64,000 bases of DNA from Adiantum capillus-veneris (GCA_014529385.2 CM043967.1:12363001-12427000), one strand, 5' to 3'; numbered from the stretch's first letter, positions 53,663 to 64,000 are shown. The notes: a model not told the origin generated them from the sequence alone. Numbers and translations: made by a program.

Positions 53663-54303
53663 TGTTAGGAAATACGACATCGCTAAGTAAATGAATGAGT
53701 ATTTTACTTAATGGAGAGAGACAAATTATCACACACAAGATATATATAGAGAGAGAGAGGGAGAAAGAGAGCACGATATATGTGGTTCACCCAATGTGGG
53801 CTACATCCACGGGAAAGCAGCCACTCAATGGCTTTAGTACTTCAAACAAAAAGTAGGTTACAAAGGGATTATACCCTTAATAGAGGTCCCGCCTTGCTTC
53901 ACTCTCACCACCTCACACCCACCTTGTTGCATCAACTTCACACTCCAAAATGTGTGTAGAAATGGACTCCTTTTATAGGCCAAAAGGACTGCCTCTCATG
54001 AGAGAGGCAGCCGTGTGTAGCCGCCCTTGTGTAAACAAGTGCAAATGGACCCTCTAATCTTCTTGTATGTGGCTGCCCTTGAGAAGACAAGTCCGTCTTT
54101 GAAATCGGCCACCGGCCATCGGCCAAACGACCGGCCGTTTTCCGACCACTTTTTGGCCGCGGCCATAATATTCCGACAAAAAGGAATATTTTGGTGAGTG
54201 TTTTTCTTCATGCACGATGGCTTCTCCTCATAATGGGGGCCTTACAAATGTGCGTTTTTAATACAAAAAATTACAAGGGGTAAATCAAGCTCCATACTTA
54301 ACA
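53663..54303 (-). repeat. E4 5' LTR, 641 bp
   Basis: TGTTAGGAAATACGACATCG to CCATACTTAACA. The (GA) tract here is only about 22 bp and interrupted (53749-53771), while the 3' LTR has 74 bp. A block TAGCCACC-AAGTCC seen in the 3' LTR near 49300 differs here. Confidence 0.95.
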
Positions 54304-54428
54304 TATCCTTCCTATTTGTTTATAAGTTCCATAAAAAAGCAATTTTGTCTCATTGTGTTGTGTGCATGTATGTCCATGTTCAAAGTTCATAGCTAAATAT
54401 GGTCGTACTAATTATTTGTCATTGACTA

Positions 54429-54429
54429 A

Positions 54430-54492
<63 letters not shown>
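54429..54492. repeat. Compound microsatellite (GT)n(GA)n
   Basis: GT to 54449, GA to 54492 with one AAAGA interruption. A second block, (GC)n(CA)(GA)n, follows at 54560-54622. Confidence 0.95.
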
Positions 54493-54572
54493 TATTTATT
54501 CATTATTTAAACATATCAAAATTCATTATAATTTTTTTTTACATTGTTAGAGGGTGTGTATGCGCGCGCGCG

Positions 54573-54624
<52 letters not shown>

Positions 54625-54631
54625 CAAAGGA

Positions 54632-54695
54632 TAACAAGCGCAAAGCCTTTTGCTCTTAACCTTCTTAGGCTAAAATTTGAAAAAAAACAAGTGAT
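54632..54695 (+). repeat. Dispersed repeat R, copy 1
   Basis: CAAAGCCTTTTGCTCTTAACC and TTCTTAGGCTAAAATTTGAAAAAAAA. The same words recur at 58518-58575 (+) and 58625-58690 (-). All three end in an A run after TTTGAA, so they may be the 3' end of a retroposon. Confidence 0.75.
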
Positions 54696-54779
54696 AAAAT
54701 CACAAGGCTTGCCGTACTCACAAAAGTAAGATAAATTATGATCACAAAAAGAACTACATAGCCTATCATGCTAGACTCT

Positions 54780-54832
54780 AGCCAGTAGATGGATCCCATG
54801 TACCACCAAGCATGGGATCCATCTGTTGGCTA
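54780..54832. repeat. Inverted repeat around GGATCCCATG
   Basis: AGCCAGTAGATGGATCCCATG is followed after 10 nt by its near-perfect reverse complement CATGGGATCCATCTGTTGGCT. It could fold into a hairpin with an arm of about 20 bp. No function can be assigned. Confidence 0.85.
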
Positions 54833-54839
54833 CGAAGTG

Positions 54840-57000
54840 ATCCACCCTATACACAGACCAATTGAAACCCACTACAAAGGGAGCCACCCTATCTTGTGAA
54901 CCCTAGCAAACATGGAAGTCACCCAAATGAAGAGATTGGGGAGACAACGGATGCCACCACATCGGGTGGTCTGCCACCCCACCCGAGTATGTCCAAACTC
55001 ATCAAGAAGAGAAGCACAAAGATGCAAAAGGCGAGCCACCTAAGAAGAGGATCAACAAAAACAGAATTAAATGGGGATGCCACCATGAGAGGGAAATCAT
55101 CGCCTTACCCATTATGCCCACCAAGTTGAAACCTTCAACTGATGAGATTAGCCCTCGAAGCAGTGAACCAAACCACAAACATACTACCACAACTCTGAAC
55201 CTAAAAACATAGAAGAACCAGGATGAGAACTCTGCGGCATTGATGAAGCTGCCATTGCACCACACATCCACCATGATGACCTACATACCCAAATCCCTAC
55301 GGGCCCTACATCATGAGCATGCAGAGACTCATGGCAAGGGATCAGGGGATGATCTCACTGATCCCCAAGACCCCACGATAATTGCCCGCTATAGTAGAGA
55401 GGTCCCATCACCATCCTGCGAGTCCCCCCTGTTTGCTTGAACCCACTACCTCTTAGTCCAAGGTTCCATTTGCATCGACTAGCCCCCTCCACCCACATGT
55501 GCCACATGGAGTATCCATACTTGTGTTTACAGCCCCTATTCTAAGTAAACATGTGTTGCCCATGTGATTCAAGTTTTAATTCGTGCCAAGTTTAGTTTTA
55601 TTAGAGCATCTACGACCACAATTGTCTTGTGTTCTACAAGTAGACTGCGACATCGTGGATCCCCCGCATCCCCCCTTCGTTAAATGTGCTATCCTATTTA
55701 ATTCTCACATGTCAATGCCTGCCATTCATTAGAAGTCCGTGCACCCCTTTCTCCCTAAGCTCAAAAAGCATGCACTAGTTTGCATATCCCAGTCAAGCAT
55801 CCCGCAATGGGGCAGCAAAGGTTACTCACGTGGCACCTGACCAAGTTCATTATATGGTCATAAATTGGTCATTGGTTCTAATGTTAGAACCAAAATATCC
55901 CCAAGTATTGAAAACATAAAAAATTCATGGATTCGTGTCCTACAAACTGGAGTCTCTTAGATCCTTCCTTGCAAAATATATCTCAAGATCAATGGCCTTT
56001 TAGCTTTCTTGTGTCAGTGAGAACAACCCACCACTATGGTTGCATCCTTAAAATAGAAGACAAATAGAGCTATGGAACTACAACCCCAAGCTTCGCTACA
56101 ACACACGTTAAGAACACATAGAATTACACCGCTTTTGTAAAAGCTATTGTGTACACTTCTCTTTAATTCTGGGATGCCCCATCAACGTATATTCTCTTAC
56201 CATTTCATTTTCAGTAGGATTATACCCACATAGCCTTCGGACAGCCTTTAACTATAAAGACTCAGCTTCTCTCCTGAAGTGTTTTCCAAAATGCTCGAGG
56301 CACAAGCCAGGGATGGCGTCTGAAATATGTATTTCTAAGAGGCCACCATGTACCTACTGCCATATTATTCTCGGTTAGCATTTACCCATGACTATGATCA
56401 CCATCATAAGTTACAATGAGCATATTGGGGTCCTCCACATCCCGCTCCACATGTTTCTTAGATGGACAGCCTCGCACACTGCTGCATCTATATTAGCCCC
56501 CGAGCAGGAAAAAAAAAGACCCAATATGAGTGCACAGAAAGAAAAGGTTCAGTGTATGGGCCGGCAAAGACTTGCTAACAAACCTAGGATGAGGCGAGCC
56601 CTCAAGAGAAATCATATGGCGGCATGTCTGCCATTTTTGCACTAATAGCTGACACTCTAATTATTCTCTTGCTCCTGGACTTCCTCAGGACATAACCAAA
56701 ACAAGTAATTTAGGAACCATGCAAATGACATACAATCGTTGCAATTACAAAAAACGCACACGCCTATATAAACTGTACGCAAAAACAAACATCCACATAT
56801 GATCTACAAGAATGCTACACATCCTACCTTCAGATCAATAATTTGTGCAAGCATCATGCTAGCTTAGACAAAAACTTCGACCTTAAAACCAACAAGAGAG
56901 AAACTACTTGCCTTCACTTTGAGCAATGACATTTTCTAGATCTATGACATCTTCCGTCAGGTTCATCAGACTTTCCACTTGAGCAATTTTTCTTGCTGAG
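54840..57000. other. No recognisable gene
   Basis: Even base composition and several open frames of 60-90 codons (for example 54896-55129, 55002-55274, 56388-56645) but no family resemblance and no repeats that I recognise. Confidence 0.55.
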
Positions 57001-57013
57001 AGAGAGAGAGAGA

Positions 57014-57054
<41 letters not shown>

Positions 57055-57060
57055 CGGGGG
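57001..57060 (+). repeat. (GA)n followed by a 39-nt G homopolymer
   Basis: G16 to G54 of this line (57016-57054) are uninterrupted, then C and five more G. Tracts of this length form stable quadruplexes and are difficult to sequence, so the exact length is uncertain. Confidence 0.9.
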
Positions 57061-57660
57061 TTCGTCCACTTTCAAATACTTGCTAGAAGACAGAGTTCTT
57101 GTCCTTAAAGACACTGCCCTCGATACTAAGAGGTGACATGAATGACCTTGTGTAGGAGTGCAACTCATAGAGTGCTCTGACAAAGAATAGGTGGTACTAC
57201 TCTTACCGTAAGACGGCTCCATGTGAAGACTATGTGATAGTTTCTCATTGGTTCACCACTGCTGATCCTTGAGGAGATAATTGTTGGGGATAGGCAAATA
57301 ACAAAATATGGAGTTTTCCCTCTTTGAAATGAAGTGCCATCAATGTGTTGATGTTGTGATGCTTTCTTGCTAGCTATGGTTAAGATGTTTCCGTTAGAGC
57401 AGCTTTGCCTACAATGCAAGGTGTGTAAAGAGATGTGCTAAGAAACGGTGTAGTGCAAGAAGGGGTAACATTGGAGTTGAATGAAACATTGTGGGGTATG
57501 ATAGACCATTGCTTCAAATTTCTATCTTGATGAGGAGCTTTGGGTTGTTGATTGCAGCTTGGATGGAGAGAGCTGCTTCAAGAAGAGCTTTATGTGCTTG
57601 TAAATCTTGGTAAAAATGTGCATTTGGAAGAGCCTCCTCAAACCCCTTCTCTACCTCCTC

Positions 57661-57700
57661 TCTCTTTCTCTCTCTCTCTCTCTCTAGACTCTCACGCACG

Positions 57701-57733
<33 letters not shown>
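57661..57733. repeat. Compound microsatellite (CT)n ... (CA)n
   Basis: TCTCTC tract to about 57684, CGCACGCACGCGCGC spacer, then CA units to 57733. A separate (CA)n lies at 57961-57990. Confidence 0.93.
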
Positions 57734-57958
57734 TGCGTCTTGTCAATACTCTTCCTCTCGCCCTTGGAAATCCTAGCATATTTGTCTCATCAGGCGTTTC
57801 CCTATTAGAACGATCTGCTACTTTCCCTCATGTACTGGCAATTTTAGCACATTCTCGTCCCTTGAAGTTGGAGGGTCAGGAAATGCAAGCAAAAGGTTGA
57901 GCCATGTTTTCTTTGCTCCAAAACCAAACCGAGGGAAGCTTAACAAACCCCAGACGGA

Positions 57959-57992
<34 letters not shown>

Positions 57993-58484
57993 GTTGAAAG
58001 CTTGGAAGCGCATCTCCATTGTGGTAAGACTGTAATAAGGTTTGTAGGGAGAAGGGGGGCAAGGTAGACAAAGCAAGAAAGGATGGCAAAATTCGCAGGA
58101 GCCGTAGGACCTGACGATATGCTGAGGCCCAAAACGGAGGAGGCCGACGACAAAGTCTTTGTTTGGAGCAGCTCGAGGAGCTTAATGGTTAGAACTTACC
58201 TTAATTTCATAGTCAATTAGTGACAAGCCGTGTCAGTAGCTTTTCACAAATTCTATCTCGACTCTCAAAATGGGGAAAGCCATCATGATACAACAACTCA
58301 CTCCTGAGTAATCTTCAAAATGAGTGCCCACTATCTTATCTCAACCAATCAACATTTTCGGCCTATCAAAAAATGCTTGAAAATATAACTAAACTTTTTT
58401 CCTATTTTTTTTCAGCAAAAAGAGAGAGCATCTCTATAGCCTTTGCCCTTTGGGCAAGCCAAAACGGGGGGGGGGGGGTGGGGG

Positions 58485-58690
58485 GGGGAGTGAGGTTGGA
58501 CCATACCACTAGCGCTAGAAGCCTTAAGCCTTTTGCCCTTATCCTTCTTAGGCTAAAATTTGAAATGAAAAAAAAAAGGTGGAGGTTGGACCATAGCACT
58601 AGGGCTTGTATGGTCCAGCCTCTATCTTTCTTTTTTTCTTTTGAATTTTGGCCTAAGAAGGTTAAGAGCAAAAGGCTTTGCTCTTTCTAT
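58485..58690. repeat. Inverted pair of dispersed repeat R with internal hairpin
   Basis: GGTTGGACCATA-CACTAG and the R words (58485-58578, +) are followed by a second R copy in reverse orientation (58625-58690). Between them GGTTGGACCATAGCACTAGG and TTGTATGGTCCAGCC (58587-58621) are complementary. A G-rich run, GGGGGGGGGGGGTGGGGGGGGG, is just upstream (58465-58488). Confidence 0.78.
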
Positions 58691-58699
58691 CCTTTTGAC

Positions 58700-58705
<6 letters not shown>

Positions 58706-58750
<45 letters not shown>

Positions 58751-58757
58751 CGCACAC
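58706..58757. repeat. (CT)n with short (CA) end
   Basis: About 20 CT units, then CGCTCGCACACACACGCACA. Confidence 0.93.
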
Positions 58758-58766
58758 ACACGCACA

Positions 58767-58906
58767 AACCCTCTTGAATCACAGGTCATGAGCTCAACTC
58801 ACATCTGTGGATAAATCTTTGAGGTCTCTTGGGATAGTTTCCTGCGATGTTAAAATTTTCTTCTTCTTCTTCTTCTTCTTCTTCTTCTTCTTCTTCTCTC
58901 TTCTCT

Positions 58907-58944
<38 letters not shown>

Positions 58945-58945
58945 G
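58767..58945 (+). mobile_element. SINE candidate, copy 2 (5' truncated)
   Basis: ACCCTCTTGAATCACAGGTCAT, GAGCTCAACTC, GATAAATCTTTGAGGTCTC and TTGGGATAGTTTCCTGCGATG match 30298-30400 with about 15 differences. The B-box-like part is kept (TGAGCTCAACTCAC), the A-box part is replaced by the microsatellite. The tail is (TTC)n, about 13 units, then (CT)n. Confidence 0.65.
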
Positions 58946-60104
58946 GGATGTAGGCCATGTGACCGTAGGAAAACACCCTTACTCTTACTTTTTCCTAATC
59001 AATATAGAAAGATAAAGTGAGAGAGTTGACTTCTTTTACTTTCCTCTCCACTAACCCAAACTCTCTATGCTTCATCCCCTTCCCCCAATTCTCTTCTCCC
59101 CTCTCTTGCATCTACACACCCTCCATGTCTCAAATTTGCATTAGGAGAAAGTTGGACTCACTTTTGGGCCCTGTAAGAAGTTCCACATTGGTTTAGAGAG
59201 AGAAAATGAAAATGTTAAATTATGCATTTTATGTGATACTTTTTTGCGCCAACAAAAAGCCAAAATGACATTCTTTGGTAGGTAGCCGTCGTCTTTATCA
59301 TTTTTATCCTTTGTTCTCTTGTCAGGAATCCAACTAACCGTATGACTAATGATTTGAAATGCCAACTTACAAGCGTTCCCTCCAGAAACATAAGCCACAC
59401 GAACTCTATCAACTCTAAACATGAGAATATGGTCTTTCCTCCCAAAACCTGAAATATTTCATGAGTTTCGAGTGTCTATCTTTTTCTCTATCAACTCTAG
59501 GAATGGAGAATGCTTCTTTTTCTGATGAAAACACCAATTTGAACTTGCAATCCTCAACCCCTTCATCTTTAACACTTACCCAAAGAAAGAACACAGATCA
59601 TCTTCATGTTGATGTATTGCAAGAGTACGCATCGTTGTAGAAACGTAGGCGGGGTCTTTCTTATCTCAATGGGAGTAAGAACTTAGAAGTACAAACAAGG
59701 AACATCATTTGGATTTGTGGACCGATGGGTCTATTTATCCAAAGGATCCTATGACAAATGCGCCACCTCCCTTTGCTAATATCACTAACCTCTTACATTT
59801 CACAGGCGATGGCAATGATGGGCTATTGAGATATACTGAACATTTGGAAATGAGAGGATTGAACGCGGAAAAGGCAAAGAAATTTCCTGGCGATGGAGAA
59901 CATGCAGATGAAGAAACTTAATGAAGCATGCTCTCAAAAGATTTCATCAAACAAAGAGACGATCCAAGGCCTTGAGAAGAAGATCACAAGTTTGCAAGAG
60001 AAAGACACCGTGCTTGGTAGTCAGAAAAGAAAACGAGATCTGTACAACATTAAGAACATGAAGATTGGTAGTGGTGGCCTGAAAAAACGAATACAAGCTT
60101 TAAG

Positions 60105-60207
60105 GTAACTCGAAGTTTGTTTCTGCTTTTGTATCTTCAATGTGCTTCACTAAGAAATGGATACACTTTCCTATACATGATCATAACGCATGGTGCTTTT
60201 TTGGTAG
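60105..60207 (+). other. Intron 1 of the + strand locus (103 bp)
   Basis: Exon end TTTAAG, donor GTAACT, acceptor TTTTTTGGTAG, then TTTTTACTGCACCC-type exon start. Coding-like wording is found on both sides and not inside. Confidence 0.6.
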
Positions 60208-60874
60208 GTTTTTACTGCACCCAAACTCGAACGGTGCAGGCTTCAATGCCGGAGTGCATTACAGCCTTCTAGTTCCAAAAGAAGTAGTTGAAGAGAAGAT
60301 AACTCAGAAAAAATTTTGTAAGTTGAAAGGGAAGCTCCTTACCTCCTTCATGAATGAGAATCAGTTGGAACCAATGGAAGTGCACGCAATACTTGATGAG
60401 ATTGGCAACTCGTAGATAGGATACATGGCACTCTTCAAAGCATTAGCTAAAAAGTCTCAAAATAAACTACAGAGAGGATCATTGCTCCCGAAGCCATCAC
60501 ATGTAAAGGCTGCTCTCCCGACACGTAAATGATGAGGTGTTTGAGAAACTTGGGTCACCATTCCATATTGAAGCAACGTTCTTAGGCAAGGGCGGTAGAG
60601 AGGTATAACTTAACGAGCACTACGACCTCTTCGTTGATCTTGAAGCATTGCAAAGGCATGCAGTTCACTTCTTTGACATTAGTCGAGAGGAGTGCAGTGG
60701 GGTTCTCAAGTTTGTTTGAAGCTCGACGAGTGCGAGGTCTTGAAGAACAAGAAGCTGGAGAGAGTCACCATTACCCTCATGAACAGAGCTATGGATCCAT
60801 CAATAACAAAAGAGGATCCACGATACTTCAGTGTGCAATCCAAAAACAACATTCTAACTCTAGGATCGTTTCAG

Positions 60875-60951
60875 GTATACTTCGTTCACTCTATAATAAC
60901 AAAATATTGATTATTTGGTTGTTGATTTTGTGTTTTCGTTTTTCACTGCAG
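60875..60951 (+). other. Intron 2 of the + strand locus (77 bp)
   Basis: GGATCGTTTCAG, donor GTATACTTCG, T-rich tract TTTTCGTTTTTCACTGCAG and exon GTTGATAAGG. The splice joins ILTLGSFQ to VDKEYFEILD without a frame change. Confidence 0.75.
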
Positions 60952-62633
60952 GTTGATAAGGAATATTTTGAAATCCTCGATTAGGTTTTTAGTAAAACCC
61001 AAATTCTTCTATCATCAATGAACAAAGAAACGGAGTCGTTATTTCAGTGAAAGGATTTGGTGACTATCCAGTGGAATGGCACATGGCAGGTGACTTAAAG
61101 ACTCTTAAGTGTATGTACAACATAACACACGGAGGCTGTGGCAAATCCATGCTTATATTGCATGGCTGATGCACAAGCTCTTGAGAGTGTGAAATGGAAT
61201 AGAGCTCCCAAAAAACATCTTCAAGAGAAAACTTTTAGGCCAGTGCTTGATATTCCTATGAGTAGAGTTCACGTCTGTACACTTCATGCACTCTGTCAAA
61301 TAATTGAAAAGGTGGTCCATTTGTACATATGTTTTGCATGGACATTGAAGCCAGAGAGTGAGTCGAAAAGAGTGATCAAAGAATTAGAGGGAGTGCTCTC
61401 AGACATTGGTTTGCATGGAGGCAATGTCAAAATTGAAGAGGGCCCTAATATGTCTCAAAGTCGTTACAAGGTACCTAGGAAAGCATCGATAGGTAGCGTG
61501 AAGTCCAGAAGGTTTCTTGGGTTTAGCCTCAAAGATTCAGATAGAGAAGAAAGGAGAAACCTATTCAACAAATGGAAACACTTACATAAAGTGGTTAAAG
61601 ACAATGCTGGTGGTGGGGCAATCCAAAATTACAAGGCGAACGTGTGGAAATCACTAGATAAAATTTTCCACTACGTTGAGCAGCATTCTTGGGGCCAAAG
61701 TAAGCTCACATCATTTCAAGAAGCCTTGCTGGATTGGAAGAAGGCTTACCTTACAGGGTGAGGTGGGCAACATATCACACATTACATAGTGGTTTAGCAT
61801 TCTACATATACAAAACAAAATTTTAAATTGTACTCTACTGACCATTTTGTTTTATTTCAATGCAACACATACTGTTCGACCATGGTCCATAGTTTGCCAA
61901 GACATACGGCTCACTATCAATATGGTCCACACAAGGCATGGAAAAAACCCACTACATAGCAAGAACATGTTATTTCAAGCACACTAAACATGGGGGAGGA
62001 AAGGATAATTCCAATAGCCTATTAGAGTTACACCAATGGACTTATAGACGACTAATTCATAGAGCAAGGCAGACGGAGCTTCTTAAGAGTTCAAAAATTA
62101 CACGGTCTTTACAACACATCCGCAAAGAGAAGAAACAAATTGCTTGGGAAAATTCAAATGCGGGGGAGCGCCATGTGAGGTGGCGACAAATATGAGTCAG
62201 GAGCGGGAGAAGATGGACCTGAGCCCGTCGTTTTTATCCTCTTTGATGCACCTGCTTCTTCCTCACTTTGTACCTCTTCGATGTACAAGCTCTGTAGACG
62301 AGCTCGTTCCTCTGTTGATGGCAGCATCCCCACGAGCATCAAGCGTCTTCTTTCCCTCAAAGACAGCTGCTTGTTGTATGGATTTAAGATCTCTAGGTCT
62401 TCAACCCCTGCAGCTAGAGCCTGAGTTGTGTAGGACATGAAATAGGGGGCTCTGAGTGCTTGGCATCCATACCCAATGCCAAAGACGCGTAGAGCAAACT
62501 ATTTCTCAATCATAATTAGTCTTTCTACGTTTAGTGGGAGGGGGTGTCAACCACACAATCTTGTAATAACTTTCATTGCAAACAGTGGGGACTTTGCATT
62601 GTCCTCGAAGTATTCCTTGTGGTATATTATGAT

Positions 62634-62713
62634 CTACAAAAAAATAGTAAAGCATTTATGGGTCGTAAGTGAGATGAGTACAATTACCAAGTACTTGAAT
62701 TGTTTCTACAAAC
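62634..62713 (-). other. Intron in the minus strand locus (80 bp)
   Basis: On the minus strand CCACAATAAG, donor GTTTGTAGAAAC, acceptor CTATTTTTTTGTAG, exon ATCATAATATACC. Confidence 0.6.
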
Positions 62714-62836
62714 CTTATTGTGGTTGAAACGCCCGATGTAGTGAGACAACGCCGCATCCTTGCCTTGTACTCCAGTGACAAGCCCTTGCCATGACCCTCC
62801 CGCTCTTCTAAGGAAACTATCGTCATACACTAGCAC

Positions 62837-62913
62837 CTGTCAACAAAAATATTGATCATGATATTTTATCACTATGCCATCTCCAATACCATGTAAATGC
62901 CTTTAAAAATTAC
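62837..62913 (-). other. Intron in the minus strand locus (77 bp)
   Basis: On the minus strand AATCAGATG, donor GTAATTTTTAAAGG, acceptor ATTTTTGTTGACAG, exon GTGCTAGTGTATGACG. Confidence 0.6.
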
Positions 62914-64000
62914 CATCTGATTCTCGTCCATTTCCAGCGTCGACCTTCCCCATAAGTGAATAGACTGACTATTCATTACTCGAGCTCTGGGTGCACGGGC
63001 CTACCCATGTTTTCCAAGCCGAGTTGTTTTGTTGTCAATTGAAACTGCTCATATGTTGGCAAATTGGCCTCTCGGGACTTTGCTTCATTGAATGTATCTT
63101 TGATCAGTTGCCATCCTGAAGTAAACTGAGTCGTGACAGCTGTGTCAGCAATAAGATGTTGGTCCACTCCATCATCATCCACAAATCCCATGTCTGCCTC
63201 ACAAAAATTTGCAATTGCAGCTAGGCAGTAGTCCTCCCGTATATTCAGCTCATGCATGATATCTGTGAGCAGAACGTAGTGGGTGTCGCCCGCCATAGCA
63301 AAGCTGGGAGCACAATTCAGAGGCAAAGTCACTTCCTTATTTGGGCTTTCTTGCTTGCACCCTATTGGTGCATCCGCAAGAGAAGCAAGAGTTAAGCTCG
63401 CATCAAATGTTTCCTTTAATACCTCTACTGGCTCTTCTTCTGGGTCAGACTGCACCTCCACATCCTCTACCTCTTCCTCCAGCACCAATGGACAACTACC
63501 GAAAGTTGTTGAGTGGGAAGTCTCTGACTCACCATCTGTCTGCAAGTATAAGTAACAGATAAACCCGTGGTAGAAATCCACTAAGCGACACTTTTTGAAG
63601 TGCTTCATACACCTGTCTTGTACAAGCAGTGCATTGGAGGGACACTTTTCTAGACTGCGATTCAATCTCCTTGAAGCACTCTTGTCAGGGTCAAGGTCGG
63701 CTGAGTGCACATATCTCATGCCATCAACTGTCATGGAATTGTCACAAATGACTATCTCATACTATTGCAAATGGGTTTGTAGGTACTCAAATGAGAAATC
63801 TATAATCCTCTATATAGAAAACTCTACATTAAACATTCCTGATAGTTTTGGTGCACGGTGATGAGCACGGGCATTGTATAAGAACGTGAATAGTTTTTCT
63901 TCACATGTATCCTCACCCACAACGTCTGTCTCCAGGACTATGATCCCCATGGCTAAAAGAAAAAGCAAGCCAAAACTACTAATCAAAATTGGTCTGTATT

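Larger units (their letters stand above)
48906..54303 (-). mobile_element. Ty1/copia element E4, both LTRs and target duplication
   Basis: TATCC occurs at 48901-48905 and 54304-54308, directly outside TGTTAGGAAATA ... TACTTAACA ends of two LTRs. Inside, on the minus strand, come primer binding site, gag, protease, integrase, RT and RNase H, the copia order. The integrase core is interrupted by a MITE and the integrase-RT linker is deleted at a palindrome. Every domain has shifts or stops. It is a complete but inactive copy, 5.4 kb long. Confidence 0.95.
59503..62195 (+). pseudogene. Spliced gene-like locus, possible transposase-related protein, broken
   Basis: Coding-like segments on the + strand follow each other from ATG 59503. 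59893-60104 is a coiled coil (ETIQGLEKKITSLQEKDTVL). After an intron (60105-60207), GAGFNAGVHYSLLVPKEVVE and LKGKLLTSFMNENQLEPMEV; then FHIEATFLGKGGREV, FVDLEALQRHAVHFFDIS and KLDECEVLKNKKLERVTITL, a second intron (60875-60951), VDKEYFEILD, VEWHMAGDLKTLKCMYNIT (61068-61130), PCLYCMADAQALESVKW, a 207-codon intact stretch (61138-61761) with RVHVCTLHALCQIIEKVVHL, and at 61938-62195 TQGMEKTHYIARTCYF and HGGGKDNSNSLLELHQW. The G-D-L-K ... P-C-x-Y-C ... H-x-L series resembles RNase H-fold transposases of uncertain family. Stops at 60413, 60526, 60625, 60717, 60984 and shifts near 61135 break it. Confidence 0.5.
62154..63950 (-). pseudogene. Spliced gene-like locus on the minus strand, acidic protein, unknown
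   Basis: Convergent to the locus on the + strand, overlapping its end by 42 bp. From the top: exon starting MGIIVLETDVVGEDTC (63950) in one frame through two stops into MRYVHSADLDPDKSASRRLN and an acidic part (EEEVEDVEVQSDPEEEPVEV), then NIREDYCLAAIANFCEADM and TTKQLGLENMGRPVHPELE (stop at 62976). Below it, exons 62714-62836 (DDSFLRRAGGSWQGLVTGVQ) and about 62567-62633 (YHKEYFEDNAKSPLFAMK) are separated by introns of 77 and 80 bp, and 62438-62154 gives NPYNKQLSLRERRRLMLVGM and a Ser/Pro-rich end. I recognise no domain. An acidic, disordered middle suggests a nuclear protein, but this is a guess. Confidence 0.45.

Noticed and set aside
54896-55440. Consecutive open frames suggesting a gene
   Set aside because: Different frames with no splice logic, no family resemblance and low-complexity wording.
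56914-57222. Poly-proline open frame on the minus strand
   Set aside because: Caused by the 39-nt G run; no flanking domain.

Overview
The window is plant nuclear DNA made up almost entirely of transposable elements. The evidence for a land plant is: Ty3/gypsy chromoviruses with chromodomain-like integrase tails, Ty1/copia and gypsy elements primed by initiator tRNA-Met, LINEs with DUF4283/CCHC-like ORF1 proteins, a decayed PPR gene copy with the wording typical of large organellar PLS/DYW families, and a short run of TTTAGGG (the plant telomere unit). The density of nested and truncated elements and the very long dinucleotide microsatellites suggest a large genome. The PPR style would fit a fern or other seed-free plant, but that is only an impression. 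I see no rRNA, tRNA or CRISPR locus and no clearly functional single-copy gene.

Layout. 1-6601: a Ty3/gypsy chromovirus (T1, + strand) with its 3' LTR; the left end lies outside the window. 6720-10040: LINE pieces, a 3' end followed by a LINE 5' half whose endonuclease is split by a 155-bp insertion with an 8-bp target duplication. 10041-15700: a lone chromovirus LTR fused to the gag-protease-RT part of a different gypsy element (minus strand). 15720-17800: PPR pseudogene followed by 430-480-bp tandem repeats of an Arg/Asp-rich sequence. 18980-23175: small tandem repeats, a MITE candidate, and LINE and copia scraps. 23176-24722: LTR plus integrase tail of a second chromovirus (minus). 25480-27560: LINE ORF1 and endonuclease. 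27680-28550: copia integrase scrap. 28850-29400: telomere-like and TTAGGTTA-rich DNA. 30240-35165: SINE candidate and an almost full-length LINE (minus). 37916-48366: a 10.45-kb gypsy-type element (E3) whose 3' LTR has been split by a 4.6-kb nearly intact chromovirus (E2). 48906-54303: a complete but decayed copia element (E4) with perfect TATCC target duplications, itself carrying a 468-bp MITE and a 49-bp perfect palindrome. 54310-59480: non-coding DNA with microsatellites, a 39-nt G run, dispersed short repeats and a second SINE copy. 59503-64000: two convergent, intron-containing, partly broken coding regions that I cannot assign to a named family; the + one looks transposase-like. This last locus is the best candidate for something undescribed.

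How the parts relate. The nesting gives a relative history: E3 is older than E2, which landed in E3's LTR; E4 is older than its MITE; the LINE at 7.6-10 kb is older than the LTR element that cut it at 10040. LINE 3' ends and SINE tails both run into (CT)n tracts, so part of the microsatellite load may be retrotransposition tails. Joined or restored proteins are not written out; breaks are described only by position and type.
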